NCBI GenBank assembly: GCA_018712275.1 | Contig: DVHI01000025.1 | Location: 1 to 61,818 of the forward strand | Length of the DNA: 61,818 nucleotides | Direction of reading: 5' to 3' | Source of the DNA: Candidatus Coprenecus avistercoris | Lineage (GTDB): Bacteria; Bacteroidota; Bacteroidia; Bacteroidales; UBA932 | Position numbers and translations under genes: made by a program | Part shown: positions 8,801-17,674 of the stretch, one piece after another | Position numbering within the stretch: the first letter of the stretch is position 1 | How the letters are laid out: each line of letters opens with the position of its first letter | The notes under the pieces: generated by a model | What the model was told of the DNA's origin: nothing | The model's input: only the letters and a program-made list of their open reading frames with translations | Databases searched by the model: none

Positions 8801-9841
8801 TTATCTGCTTACACGTCCTGAGGCATCGCCCTTCATCAGGTTCTCCACCTCCTTGACAGTTACCTGGTTGTAGTCACCGAAGATGGTGTGCTTCAGGCAG
8901 GAAGCGGCTACTGCGAAGTTCAGGGCCTTCTGGTCGTCGCCGGTGTAGGTGAGCAGGCCGTAGATAAGGCCGCCCATGAAGGAGTCACCGCCGCCGACGC
9001 GGTCCACGATGTGGGTGATATCGTAGCGGGGAGAGGTGTAGAGCTTCTGTCCGTCGTAGAGGACTCCGCCCCAGGTGTTGTGGTTGGCGTTGATCGAGCC
9101 GCGCAGGGTGATGATGACTTTTTTAGCTCTGGGGAACTTCTGCATCAGCTGGGTGCATACGCTCTCGAACTCGGCTGCGTTGACCTTGCCTTCGGTCGCG
9201 GCTGCGTCGAAGCCCTCGGGCTTGATGCCGAAGACCTTCTCGGCGTCTTCCTCATTGCCGAGGATGATGTCGCAGCACTCTACGAGGGCGGGCATTACCT
9301 CGGAGGCCTTCTTGCCGTATTTCCAGAGGTTCTTGCGGTAGTTCAGGTCGCAGGAAACGGTTACGCCGAGGCGGTTGGCTGTCCTGACGGCCTCCAGGCA
9401 GGCGTCTGCGGCGCCCTGGCTGATAGCGGGAGTGATGCCGGTCCAGTGGAACCAGGAGGCTCCTGCAAGCACTTTCTCCCAGTCTATCATTCCGGCCTGT
9501 ATCTCGGAGATGGAGGAGTGTGCCCTGTCATAGACTACCTTGCTGCCGCGTGCCACGGCTCCTGTCTCCAGGAAATAGATGCCGAGGCGGTCGCCTCCGT
9601 ACACGCAGTAGTCCGTGCCTACGCCGTAGGAGTGCAGGTCGCGGACGCAGCTCTGCGCGATCTCGTTCTCGGGCAGCCTGGTGACGAACTGCACGTCGAT
9701 TCCGTAGTTGGCCAGGGATACGGCCACATTGGCTTCACCGCCGCCGAATGTGGCGTCAAACTGTTTTGCCTGTGAGAACCTCAGGTAGCCTGGGGTAGAG
9801 AGACGGAGCATGACTTCTCCGAAAGTAACAACTTTTGCCAT
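8801..9841 (-). CDS. kdgK: 2-keto-3-deoxygluconate kinase (PfkB family)
   Basis: KdgK phosphorylates KDG to KDPG. The 346-residue protein starts MAKVVTFGEVMLRLSTPGYL. An in-frame ATG 36 bases upstream lies inside the likely 5' leader and adds residues foreign to the family. PfkB signature 1 is GGGEANVAVSLA near residue 35. Signature 2 is DRVGGGDSFMGGLIYG with the catalytic Asp. FHWTGITPAIS and CDLNYRKNLW are typical of sugar-acid kinases. It is the first gene of the kdgK-eda-MFS operon, with a -7 box and a LacI operator just upstream. Confidence 0.94.
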   Translation of the reverse strand: MAKVVTFGEVMLRLSTPGYLRFSQAKQFDATFGGGEANVAVSLANYGIDVQFVTRLPENEIAQSCVRDLHSYGVGTDYCVYGGDRLGIYFLETGAVARGSKVVYDRAHSSISEIQAGMIDWEKVLAGASWFHWTGITPAISQGAADACLEAVRTANRLGVTVSCDLNYRKNLWKYGKKASEVMPALVECCDIILGNEEDAEKVFGIKPEGFDAAATEGKVNAAEFESVCTQLMQKFPRAKKVIITLRGSINANHNTWGGVLYDGQKLYTSPRYDITHIVDRVGGGDSFMGGLIYGLLTYTGDDQKALNFAVAASCLKHTIFGDYNQVTVKEVENLMKGDASGRVSR

Positions 9842-9864
9842 AGTACTGATTGGTTTTTCGCTCA

Positions 9865-9872
9865 CAAAAATA
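9865..9872 (-). promoter_or_regulatory. -7 promoter box for the kdgK operon
   Basis: TATTTTTG on the minus strand fits TAnnTTTG, 23 bases before the kdgK ATG. The palindromic operator begins 13 bases upstream and covers the expected -33 region. Confidence 0.65.
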
Positions 9873-9885
9873 GGCAATTATTTTT

Positions 9886-9909
9886 ATTTTCGTGCACGTG
9901 CACGAAAAT
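9886..9909. promoter_or_regulatory. palindromic LacI-type operator (kdgK/lacI)
   Basis: A perfect 24-bp palindrome made of two half-sites GTGCACGAAAAT meeting at a central CG. It lies between divergent kdgK and lacI, overlapping the -33 region of both. Related sites lie before uxaB/uxaC and GH28. LacI-family dimers bind such even palindromes with a central CG step. Confidence 0.85.
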
Positions 9910-9935
9910 TTTTTAAAAAAACACGATTTTATTCC

Positions 9936-9943
9936 TATATTTG
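9936..9943 (+). promoter_or_regulatory. -7 promoter box for lacI-type regulator
   Basis: TATATTTG matches TAnnTTTG, 43 bases before the regulator start. The shared operator lies 26 bases upstream, so autoregulation is likely. Confidence 0.65.
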
Positions 9944-9986
9944 TACCGCGCGAGCCGCAGAAAATACGATAAAATATACGATATAA

Positions 9987-11054
9987 ATGGAAGAAGAAAA
10001 TAATAAAAAGATAACAATCGCCGACGTGGCCAAGCTGGCCGGTGTCTCAAAAGGCACAGTGGACCGGGTTCTTCACGACCGCGGCGGAGTCTCCCGGAAG
10101 AGCATGGAGAAGATACGGCAGGTGATAGATGAGCTTGGTTATGAGCCGAATGTGTACGCATCCATGCTCGCCATGCGCAAGGAGCACGTGATAGCGTGTA
10201 TCCTCCCTGACAGCATAAAGGATGACTACTGGTATCTGGTACGCGAGGGGTTTGAGAAGGGAGGGGAGAATATCGCCTCGATGAATATCCGGACCCGGAT
10301 TTTCCTGTACGACCAGTACAGTCCGGAGTCGTTCCGCAAGGCCGGTATGCAGCTTCTGGAGAGCAATCCGTCGGGGGTAGTGCTGCCTCCCTTTTTCAAG
10401 AACGACACTTATACCCTGGCGAATGCCCTCAGCCTCCGCGGCATCCCTTACGTGTACGTGGACTCCAAGCTGGAGGATGACGGACATTTTGCATATTACG
10501 GCATGCCCATGTACAAGAGCGGGTATCTCTGTGCCCGCCTCCTGACTCTGAGAGTCCCCCAGAAGCAGTTGAAAGGTGTACTGGTGGTCAGAATTATACG
10601 TGATAAGATGCGTCAGTCGGACCCGACTCTCAACCGCCGCTCCGGCTTCCTCGACTATATGGCCGAGCACTATCCGTCAAGTGATATTCACAACCTCTTC
10701 ATTGACCCTCAGGCTCCCAAGGATACAGAACGTCAGCTCAACACATTCTTCAAGGCCCATCCCGGGATACACCACATAGTGATGTTCAACTCCCGCGTGC
10801 ACCTGCTCTCGGAGTACCTGTCCCGGAATCCGGACCCCGACCGGGTAGTGATAGGTTTCGACAATCTCGAAAAAAATATAAGTGCGCTGAGCAGCGGGCT
10901 GATAAGTGCCCTTATCTGCCAACATACTGATCTCCAGTCATATAATGCGGTAATGGCCCTTTCTGACTACATCATCAAGCATAAGCGTCCGGAGCGGAAG
11001 GACAACTTCATGCACATGGATATACTCACCCCCCTCAATATCGAAAACTATTAG
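9987..11054 (+). CDS. LacI-family transcriptional regulator of uronate genes
   Basis: The 355-residue protein has an N-terminal helix-turn-helix (ITIADVAKLAGVSKGTVDRV, residues 9-28) with the hinge region around LGYEPNVYASMLA. A periplasmic-binding-protein-like sensor domain follows from about residue 62 (VIACILPDS) to the end. The TVDRVLHDRGG variant of the usual TVSRVLN is seen in a Bacteroidota subgroup. It is divergent from kdgK across a perfect palindromic operator, and similar operators precede uxaB/uxaC and the GH28 gene. I infer that it represses all three promoters and is released by a uronate intermediate such as KDG. The ligand is unknown. Confidence 0.9.
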   Translation: MEEENNKKITIADVAKLAGVSKGTVDRVLHDRGGVSRKSMEKIRQVIDELGYEPNVYASMLAMRKEHVIACILPDSIKDDYWYLVREGFEKGGENIASMNIRTRIFLYDQYSPESFRKAGMQLLESNPSGVVLPPFFKNDTYTLANALSLRGIPYVYVDSKLEDDGHFAYYGMPMYKSGYLCARLLTLRVPQKQLKGVLVVRIIRDKMRQSDPTLNRRSGFLDYMAEHYPSSDIHNLFIDPQAPKDTERQLNTFFKAHPGIHHIVMFNSRVHLLSEYLSRNPDPDRVVIGFDNLEKNISALSSGLISALICQHTDLQSYNAVMALSDYIIKHKRPERKDNFMHMDILTPLNIENY

Positions 11055-11080
11055 ACAGAGACTGATTCGTTATCGTAGTC

Positions 11081-11212
11081 TCACCGTGGAAGGGGATATC
11101 CTCTGAAAAGGACGCGCTTCGCGCTTTTCCCTCCCACCGCTTCGCGGCGGGCCCCTCCCTCTAACAGGCCGAGGGTGGCATGCTTTTCAGAGGATATCCC
11201 CTTCCACGGTGA
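11081..11212. repeat. 30-bp perfect inverted repeat with inner hairpins
   Basis: The arms at 11081-11110 and 11183-11212 are exact reverse complements containing GGATATCC. The 72-base loop holds two smaller GC-rich hairpins, GCGCTTCGCGC and CCGCTTCGCGG. It follows the lacI stop by 26 bases in a 378-base gap between converging genes. No coding sequence is visible. It may be a strong bidirectional terminator, a mobile palindromic repeat, or an RNA structure. Confidence 0.85.
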
Positions 11213-11231
11213 CTGGTGTGCGCTTTTGGCT

Positions 11232-11405
11232 CAACGAATTGACTTCGGGGTGCACTTTGATTTAGGAACACCTGATACTCAGTTGGTTCAGAAACAGACT
11301 GCACATTTGCTCTCGTTAGTAACTGGGCAAATGTGCAGTTAATTTTTCATCAACTTGGTTGTCAATCCCTTACAAAACAGTCTGCACCCCGAAGTCAATT
11401 CGTTG
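11232..11405. repeat. nested inverted repeats, 23 bp outer and 13 bp inner
   Basis: The outer arms, 11232-11254 and 11383-11405, are perfect complements (CAACGAATTGACTTCGGGG and so on). Inside lie 13-bp arms ACTGCACATTTGC (11298-11310) and its complement (11327-11339). Together with the previous repeat it fills the lacI-uxaA gap. There is no ORF or transposase. It looks like a MITE-like or REP-like remnant, but the origin is not shown. Confidence 0.8.
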
Positions 11406-11432
11406 GGAGGAGCCGGTGCGCGAGCTGCGTTT

Positions 11433-12929
11433 TCAGAGGGTTACGCCGGACTTGAAGATGGCAATCTCGCGAAAGTCCGACATCTCATTGTTGACCGGCT
11501 CTCCGGATGCGACTTTAAGTACGTATTCGATGAACTTGTGCAGCAGCTCTTCTCGGGAAGTGCCTTCCACGAGTACGCCTGCGTTGAAATCTATCCACAG
11601 CGGCTTGCGCTCAGCCAGCGGGGTGTTGGTGGACACCTTCATCGTAGGCACGTAAGTCCCGAATGGAGTACCGCGGCCGGTGGTGAACAGCACTATCTGA
11701 CATCCAGCAGAGGCCAGGGCAGTGGCGGCCACCAGGTCGTTGCCGGGAGCGCTCAGCAGATTGAGCCCCTTGAGACTCAGCCTGTCACCGTATTTAAGAA
11801 TGCCCCTTACGATGGAACTGCCGGACTTCTGGGTACATCCCAGGGATTTCTCCTCGAGGGTGGAAATGCCTCCGGCCTTGTTGCCCGGCGAGGGATTTTC
11901 GTACACGGGCTGTCCGTTGCGTATGAAATATTCCTTGAAGTCGTTGATCATGGCCACCAGGGAGTCGAATGTGGCCCGGTCGCAGCACCTGTTCATCAGC
12001 AGGGTCTCGGCTCCGAACATCTCGGGCACTTCGGTCAGCACCGTAGTGCCTCCCTGTGAGACAATCCAGTCGGAGAACAGTCCCAGGAGCGGGTTGGCGG
12101 TGATGCCGGAAAGGCCGTCTGAACCACCGCATTTGAGACCTACTTTCAGCTCAGAGACAGGTACTTCCTCCCTGACGTCATGGCGGCAGGCCTCGAAGAT
12201 GCCGCGGAGCAGCTCCATGCCGTACCCGATTTCGTCACCCTCTACTTTCTGAGTCTCCATGAAGCGGATGCGGGAGGAGTCCACCGGACCGACAAGTTCG
12301 CGGAAGGCACTCATCTGGTTGTTCTCGCAGCCGAGTCCGACGACGAGCACTCCGCCGGCATTGGGGTGAAGTACCATGTCCCTGAGAATCTTACGGGTGT
12401 TCTCATGGTCGTCGCCCAGCTGGGAGCAGCCGTAGTTGTGGGGGAAGGCCACCACGGCGTCCACGCTGCCCTCGCGGCCTTCGATTTCCTTGCGGAACAG
12501 TTCCTCGAGACGTTCCACCGTGCCGTTGACGCAGCCTACCGTGGGGATGATCCAGATCTGATTGCGGATACCCACGCCCCCGTTGCTGCGGCGGAAACCC
12601 TTGAAGGTGAGTTGATTCCTTGCGGGCGGTATCTCTACGGGCACGGGGGTGTAGGAATATTCCAGCAGACCTTCCAGATTGGTCCGGAGCTTCGTATGGT
12701 CGATGCGGGTGCCTGCGGGGGCGTCGGCGGTCAGGTGGCCTATCGGGAAGCCGTATTTTATCACATTGTCCCCGGAGTGCAGGTCCCTGAGGGCAAATTT
12801 ATGTCCTGCCGGTATATCCTCCGACAGGGTGAGCCGCAGCCCGTCTATCTCCACTGTCTCGCCGGAGGAGAGGGGATGTACGGCCACGGCCACATTGTCG
12901 GCTGAGTTGATCTTTATGTATCTGTCCAT
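11433..12929 (-). CDS. uxaA: altronate dehydratase
   Basis: UxaA dehydrates D-altronate to KDG. The 498-residue protein has the N-terminal SAF-like domain (residues 1-75, containing VHPLSSGETVEIDG and FPIGHLTADAPAG) joined to the large catalytic domain. That domain holds GFRRSNGGVGIRNQIWIIPT, the Cys-rich GLGCENNQMSA and LKCGGSDGLSGITANP, where Cys residues hold the Fe centre. Length is normal. It starts 15 bases after the uxaB stop and is cotranscribed with it from the operator-controlled promoter near 14420. Confidence 0.95.
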   Translation of the reverse strand: MDRYIKINSADNVAVAVHPLSSGETVEIDGLRLTLSEDIPAGHKFALRDLHSGDNVIKYGFPIGHLTADAPAGTRIDHTKLRTNLEGLLEYSYTPVPVEIPPARNQLTFKGFRRSNGGVGIRNQIWIIPTVGCVNGTVERLEELFRKEIEGREGSVDAVVAFPHNYGCSQLGDDHENTRKILRDMVLHPNAGGVLVVGLGCENNQMSAFRELVGPVDSSRIRFMETQKVEGDEIGYGMELLRGIFEACRHDVREEVPVSELKVGLKCGGSDGLSGITANPLLGLFSDWIVSQGGTTVLTEVPEMFGAETLLMNRCCDRATFDSLVAMINDFKEYFIRNGQPVYENPSPGNKAGGISTLEEKSLGCTQKSGSSIVRGILKYGDRLSLKGLNLLSAPGNDLVAATALASAGCQIVLFTTGRGTPFGTYVPTMKVSTNTPLAERKPLWIDFNAGVLVEGTSREELLHKFIEYVLKVASGEPVNNEMSDFREIAIFKSGVTL

Positions 12930-12944
12930 AATGCAGTTATGTCG

Positions 12945-14381
12945 CTACAGAATTTCCTCTACGGCGGCGCGCATGCCCTTGGCGGCTATCTTCTCCAGGT
13001 CTGCGGCAAGCAGGTCGGTCAGGCCGGGAACTGCATTGAGGTCCTCGTCCCAGATGTACTTCTCGGCGAGCACGCCCTCGGCTACCTTGCGGCAGTCACC
13101 TGTGGCCCAGAGCTCTGTCAGGCGGTCGAGTATCTTCTGGTCATCGGCGGGGGTAATGGTGTCCTCACCGCGCTTGCCGCCCTTGTAGTAGGTGATGATG
13201 GCGGCCAGGCCGAATACCAGGCCCTGAGGGAGGTGCCCCTTGCGCTCGAGGAAGATCCTGACGCCCGGCAGGTCGCGGGTGCGGTACTTCGGGAAGGAGT
13301 TGAGCATGATACTGGTAACGAAATGCTTGACGTAGGGGTTGACGAAACGGTCGAGTACGTCGCCGGCAAATTTCTCCAGTTCTTCCTTCGGCAGGTCGAG
13401 GGTCGTGAGCAGCTCGTCGAACATCACCTTGCGCACGTAGCGTCCGATGAGAGGATCCTCGACACATTCGCGGACGGTGTTCAGGCCGCTGAGGTATCCC
13501 ACGGGGGAGAGAACGGTGTGGGGGCCGTTGAGCAGGGTGACCTTGCGATCGTGGTAAGGTTTCTCGCTGGGCACGAAGAGCACGTGCAGTCCGGCCTTGT
13601 CGGCGGGGAACTCGGCGGCCACCTCGGCGGGAGCCTCGATTACCCACAGGTGGAAGATCTCGGCCTTCACCACCAGGCGGTCCTCATATCCGATGCGCTC
13701 CAGAATCTCGTTGATGGTATCCTTGGGATATCCGGGCACGATACGGTCCACGAGGGTGCAGTACACTCCGCAGGAGTTCTCGAACCAGTTTTTGAATCCT
13801 TCAGGAAGCTGCCACAGCTCAATGTATTTCTCTATGCATTTTTTCAATTCCTTTCCGTTCAGAAAGATAAGCTCGCAGGGAAAGATGATCAGTCCCTTGT
13901 CGGGAGCGCCCTTGAAGTACTCCCAGCGGTGATACAGGAGCTGGACCAGCTTGCCGGGGTAGGAGGAGGCGGGGGCATCGTCAAGCCTGCAGGCGGGGTC
14001 GAAGGCGATGCCGGCCTCGGTCGTGTTGGAGATTACGAAGCGTATCTCAGGCTGCTCGGCCAGTTTCATATATGCGTCGAAGTCGCGGTAGGGGTTGATG
14101 CCGCGGCTGATGACGTCTATCATCTCTATCGAGTCCACCTGCCGGCCCTCGTCGATGCCCTGCAGGTTCAGGTCGTAGAGTCCGTCCTGCTCGTTGAGCA
14201 TGTCCACCATGCCCTTTTCGATGGGCTGCACGACTACAACTGATGCGTTGAAATCGGTTTTCTGATTGGTCTTCCAGATAATCCAGTCCACGAATGCGCG
14301 GAGGAAGTTGCCCTCGCCGAACTGAATCACTTTTTCAGTATAGGTACGGGCCTTGACAGTTGAACGGTTTAATCTTTCCAT
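12945..14381 (-). CDS. uxaB: tagaturonate reductase (altronate oxidoreductase)
   Basis: UxaB reduces D-tagaturonate to D-altronate with NADH. The 478-residue protein belongs to the polyol-specific long-chain dehydrogenases. It has an N-terminal nucleotide-binding segment VIQFGEGNFLRAFVDWIIWK (18-37), SNTTEAGIAFDP, and the C-terminal helical domain with VNPYVKHFVTSIMLNSFPKY carrying the catalytic Lys region. It is first in the uxaBA operon, with TAATTTTG -7 box at 14424-14417 and tandem operator-like sites overlapping the promoter. Confidence 0.95.
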   Translation of the reverse strand: MERLNRSTVKARTYTEKVIQFGEGNFLRAFVDWIIWKTNQKTDFNASVVVVQPIEKGMVDMLNEQDGLYDLNLQGIDEGRQVDSIEMIDVISRGINPYRDFDAYMKLAEQPEIRFVISNTTEAGIAFDPACRLDDAPASSYPGKLVQLLYHRWEYFKGAPDKGLIIFPCELIFLNGKELKKCIEKYIELWQLPEGFKNWFENSCGVYCTLVDRIVPGYPKDTINEILERIGYEDRLVVKAEIFHLWVIEAPAEVAAEFPADKAGLHVLFVPSEKPYHDRKVTLLNGPHTVLSPVGYLSGLNTVRECVEDPLIGRYVRKVMFDELLTTLDLPKEELEKFAGDVLDRFVNPYVKHFVTSIMLNSFPKYRTRDLPGVRIFLERKGHLPQGLVFGLAAIITYYKGGKRGEDTITPADDQKILDRLTELWATGDCRKVAEGVLAEKYIWDEDLNAVPGLTDLLAADLEKIAAKGMRAAVEEIL

Positions 14382-14408
14382 GATATTGTTAAATATTGGT
14401 TTGTCACG

Positions 14409-14452
14409 TTTTCGTGCAAAATTACAAAAAAATCGTGAACGTGCACGATTTT
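14409..14452. promoter_or_regulatory. tandem LacI-type operators between uxaB and uxaC
   Basis: The strong site at 14429-14452 is a 24-bp palindrome with 11 of 12 pairs matching (half-site GTGCACGATTTT). A weaker one abuts it, with left half TTTTCGTGCAA at 14409-14419. The pair covers the uxaB -7 box and the uxaC -33 region. Confidence 0.8.
14417..14424 (-). promoter_or_regulatory. -7 promoter box for uxaBA
   Basis: TAATTTTG on the minus strand fits TAnnTTTG, 35 bases before the uxaB start. It lies within the weak operator and 4 bases from the strong one. Confidence 0.6.
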
Positions 14453-14477
14453 GTTGTGTCTTTTGGAAATTAATTCT

Positions 14478-14485
14478 TATTTTTG
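14478..14485 (+). promoter_or_regulatory. -7 promoter box for uxaC
   Basis: TATTTTTG fits TAnnTTTG, 42 bases before the uxaC ATG. A TTG at 14454-14456, 21 bases upstream, may be the -33 element and directly follows the operator. Confidence 0.65.
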
Positions 14486-14527
14486 TGCGGCATTGACCTG
14501 ACGAATATCAATTAAAGGTAAAAATAT

Positions 14528-15931
14528 ATGGCTTCATTCATCCACAAAAACTTCATGCTCAGCAATGGCACAGCTGAGGAACTCTATCACGAAAGTGCTG
14601 AGAAACTGCCGATTATAGATTATCACTGCCATTTGGTACCCAAGATGATTGCCGAGAACTACCAGTTCCGCGACATCACGGAACTCTGGCTCGGAGGCGA
14701 CCATTACAAGTGGAGGGCCATGCGCGGCAACGGTGTGCCGGAGGAGTACATCACCGGCTCCCGTACCCCCTTCGAGAAGTTCAGCAAGTGGGCTGAGACC
14801 GTGCCTTACACGATGCGCAATCCCCTTTATCATTGGACCCACCTGGAGCTGGCCCGTGTCTTCGGCATCTATGACCTGCTTAAACCGGATAATGCCAGGG
14901 AAATCTTCGACCGCTGCAACGAGCTTTTAGCCACGGAGGAGTTCCGCGCCCAGGGTCTTATGAAGCGTTTCAACGTAGAGGTGGTCTGCACCACCGATGA
15001 TCCCGCCGACTCCCTGGAGTATCACAAGGCCATCATGGACAAGCCCTTCGGTGTGAAGGTCCTGCCTGCCTGGAGGCCCGACAAGGCCATGGCAATCGAG
15101 AATCCCGAGGCCTACATCAAGTATATTGAGAGCCTCGGAGCAGCTGCCGGTATGGAAATCCGCACCTACGACGACCTGCTGGAGGCCCTGCAGCGCCGCC
15201 ACAACTTCTTCGCGTCGATGGGCTGCCGTCTCTCCGACCACGGTCTGGAAACATTCTATGCCGCAGACTACACCCAGAAGGAGGTGGACAAGATCTTCCG
15301 CAACACTCTCGACGGCAAGACTCCCGACGCCGAGGAACTGGACAAGTTCCGCAGCGCGATGCTCTATGACTTCGCAGCCATGGACGCCGCCAGCGACTGG
15401 ACCCAGCAGTTCCACGTGGGAGCTATCCGCAACAACAATTCCCGCATGATGGCCCAGCTCGGTCCCGACACCGGCTACGACTCCATCCACGACGTACACT
15501 GCGCCGCCGCCGGCAACCGTCTCCTCGACCGTCTGGCCTCGGAAGGCAAGCTGGCCAAGACTATCCTCTATTGTCTCAATCCCGGGGACAACGAGGTGCT
15601 CACCACCATGGCCTACAACTTCAACGACGGCACCGTGCCCGGCAAGATGCAGTTCGGCTCCGGCTGGTGGTTCCTGGATCAGGAGGACGGCATGCGCAAG
15701 CAGATGAACGCTCTGAGCGCCCTCGGTCTCTTCAGCCGTTTCGTGGGCATGCTCACCGACTCCCGCAGCTTTATCTCCTATCCCCGCCACGAGTATTTCC
15801 GCAGAATCCTCTGCAGCGTGATAGGCGAGGATGTGGAGAGCGGACGTCTGCCCAAGAGCGAGATGTCCCGGATCCATCAGATGGTCCAGGACATCTCTTA
15901 CAACAATGCTAAAAGCTTTTTCAATTTTTAG
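14528..15931 (+). CDS. uxaC: glucuronate/galacturonate isomerase
   Basis: UxaC interconverts D-galacturonate and D-tagaturonate, and D-glucuronate and D-fructuronate, the first step of free uronate catabolism. The 467-residue amidohydrolase-like protein has metal ligands His33 and His35 in IIDYHCHLVP, CTTDDPADSLEYHK, the QFHVGAIRNNNSRM segment and a C-terminal LTDSRSFISYPRHEYFRRIL typical of the family. It is transcribed away from uxaBA from a shared operator region and ends at a strong terminator. Confidence 0.97.
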   Translation: MASFIHKNFMLSNGTAEELYHESAEKLPIIDYHCHLVPKMIAENYQFRDITELWLGGDHYKWRAMRGNGVPEEYITGSRTPFEKFSKWAETVPYTMRNPLYHWTHLELARVFGIYDLLKPDNAREIFDRCNELLATEEFRAQGLMKRFNVEVVCTTDDPADSLEYHKAIMDKPFGVKVLPAWRPDKAMAIENPEAYIKYIESLGAAAGMEIRTYDDLLEALQRRHNFFASMGCRLSDHGLETFYAADYTQKEVDKIFRNTLDGKTPDAEELDKFRSAMLYDFAAMDAASDWTQQFHVGAIRNNNSRMMAQLGPDTGYDSIHDVHCAAAGNRLLDRLASEGKLAKTILYCLNPGDNEVLTTMAYNFNDGTVPGKMQFGSGWWFLDQEDGMRKQMNALSALGLFSRFVGMLTDSRSFISYPRHEYFRRILCSVIGEDVESGRLPKSEMSRIHQMVQDISYNNAKSFFNF

Positions 15932-15951
15932 TTGAGGGGCTGAAAAATGAG

Positions 15952-15983
15952 GGACCTGTCCGGATAGGGCAGGTCCTTTTTTT
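15952..15983 (+). terminator. intrinsic terminator after uxaC
   Basis: A 7-bp stem GGACCTG/CAGGTCC with an 11-base loop is followed by seven T residues. It ends uxaC transcription at the stop of the converging GH43 gene. Confidence 0.9.
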
Positions 15984-17619
15984 ATTGCACCTCGAGGATG
16001 TCAAGAGTGCCGCCGTCGTTCTTCTGGATGCGGGCGGTGGCGAAGCATCCGGTCTTGGCTCCGATCCAGCGTCCGGCCCTGGCGGTGAAGCTGTCTCCGA
16101 TGGGCCGGAAGCGCTTGCCGTCGGTGCTGTAGGAAAATGTGCAGACGGAGCGGTCGTCTATCTCGACGCGAAGGGCAATGCCGGGGACTGAGACACCGCT
16201 GCCGGAGGAGGGCTGCAGGTCTTCGGGACCGAAGAGGAGGATACGGGCGGTCTCTGTCTCGGAGGCTCCGGTGTCGGCTCCCTCACAGATGACGTGTGTC
16301 AGGTATACGGAGCCGTCCTCATAGAGCAGGCTCAGGGCGGCGTAGCTCTCGCCCATGACGGTGATGCCGGCGCGGTCACCTCCGTAGGAGGGGTGGAAGC
16401 TGAGACGGGCGGTGAAGGAGTCTTCCGGGCCGATGAGCTTGCGCAGCAGCAGGGCAGGGGAGTTCCAGAGGTTACCGGATCCTTCGGGGAGTGGGCGGCA
16501 GATGAGGCGGAGACTGCCGGCGGAGGGGTTGAGGAAGTATTGTCCGACAGAGGGGTTGGCGGGCCACTGCCAGATAGGTGAGAGGACCGTTGTAGAGAAA
16601 TCATCCCTGCGCTCCAGGGCGTCGGGACCTTCAATCTTCCGGGCCCCTGCGGATACGGGAGGACATTGCCATGAGGTGACCGGCTCGCCGGTGCCGTCCC
16701 CGTCGGGGTCGGTGCCCATCGAGCACCAGCCTTCATTGTCCCAGGTCATGGGCTGGAGGTGGACTACCCGGCCATAGGCGTAACGGTCCTCGAAATGCAG
16801 GAACCAGTGGCCGCCTTCGGTGTCCTCGACCCATGCGCCCTGGTGAGGGCCGTGGATGCCGGTATTGCCCTGGGCCAGGACGTTCCGGTACTCATAGGGG
16901 CCTGTGACACTGCGGGAGCGGAGGACGAGCTGCCACCCTTCCTTGACTCCCCCGGCCGGAGCGAAAATGTAGTACCACCCGTCGCGTTTGTAGAATTTCG
17001 GTCCTTCTACGGTGGGGTTGCCGTTGTGCTTGCCGTCGAATATGAGGATTTCCTCCCCGATGGCCCGGCTGCAGTCCGGAGCCAGTTCGCGGACGGAGAG
17101 GACGCTCTTGAATCCTGCCCGGCTGCCGGCCCATCCGTGAACCAGCCAGACACGCCCGTCATCGTCCCAGAGGGGACAGGGGTCGATCATCCCGCGGCCC
17201 TCGATGACCAGATGCGGCCGGGACCATTCTCCTGCAGGGTCCTCCGCCGTGATGCAGTAGATGCCGCGGTCGGGGTCGCCCCAGAATATCCGGTATATGC
17301 CGTCGTGGCAGCGGATGGACGGAGCCCAGACCCCATTGCCGTGGGAGGGCAGGGAGAAGTCTTCCTCCGGGGTCATCCTGGGCAGGGCGGCATTGACTAT
17401 CTTCCAGTGCACCAGGTCGGCCGAGTGCAGGATCTGCAGGCCGGGCACGTGGTTGAACGACGAGGCGGTCATCCAGTAGTCGCCTTCAACCCGGATAGCG
17501 TCGGGATCCGAGTAGTCGGCGTTCAGAATGGGATTGACGTAAGTGGAGGACGTGTCCGCGGGGCTGCCTGAGCCGGCGGTGATTACAGCGGAGAGAGCTG
17601 TTGCGAGAAGAATGTTCAT
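15982..17619 (-). CDS. secreted GH43 glycosidase (arabinosidase/xylosidase)
   Basis: The 545-residue protein has a short signal peptide and a five-bladed GH43 catalytic domain to about residue 320. The base is Asp38 in NADYSDPDAIR, the pKa modulator lies in GMIDPCPLWDDDG near 146, and the acid is Glu in NPTVEGPKFYK near 204. From about residue 340 there is a beta-sandwich domain of the DUF1349/concanavalin-like kind often seen at GH43 C-termini. It likely removes arabinose or xylose side chains. Its own TATCTTTG box lies upstream and no GTGCACG operator is seen there. Its placement beside uronate genes suggests work on pectic side chains, which is inference. Confidence 0.88.
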   Translation of the reverse strand: MNILLATALSAVITAGSGSPADTSSTYVNPILNADYSDPDAIRVEGDYWMTASSFNHVPGLQILHSADLVHWKIVNAALPRMTPEEDFSLPSHGNGVWAPSIRCHDGIYRIFWGDPDRGIYCITAEDPAGEWSRPHLVIEGRGMIDPCPLWDDDGRVWLVHGWAGSRAGFKSVLSVRELAPDCSRAIGEEILIFDGKHNGNPTVEGPKFYKRDGWYYIFAPAGGVKEGWQLVLRSRSVTGPYEYRNVLAQGNTGIHGPHQGAWVEDTEGGHWFLHFEDRYAYGRVVHLQPMTWDNEGWCSMGTDPDGDGTGEPVTSWQCPPVSAGARKIEGPDALERRDDFSTTVLSPIWQWPANPSVGQYFLNPSAGSLRLICRPLPEGSGNLWNSPALLLRKLIGPEDSFTARLSFHPSYGGDRAGITVMGESYAALSLLYEDGSVYLTHVICEGADTGASETETARILLFGPEDLQPSSGSGVSVPGIALRVEIDDRSVCTFSYSTDGKRFRPIGDSFTARAGRWIGAKTGCFATARIQKNDGGTLDILEVQ

Positions 17620-17635
17620 AATCGGATATTTTCCC

Positions 17636-17643
17636 CAAAGATA
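17636..17643 (-). promoter_or_regulatory. -7 promoter box for GH43 gene
   Basis: TATCTTTG on the minus strand fits TAnnTTTG, 16 bases before the GH43 start. Confidence 0.55.
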
Positions 17644-17674
17644 GGCATATTGTCACGAATTTATGTAACATATT

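Noticed and set aside
11055-11432. Insertion sequence in the lacI-uxaA gap
   Set aside because: There are inverted repeats but no transposase frame or clear target-site duplication, so I list it only as repeats.
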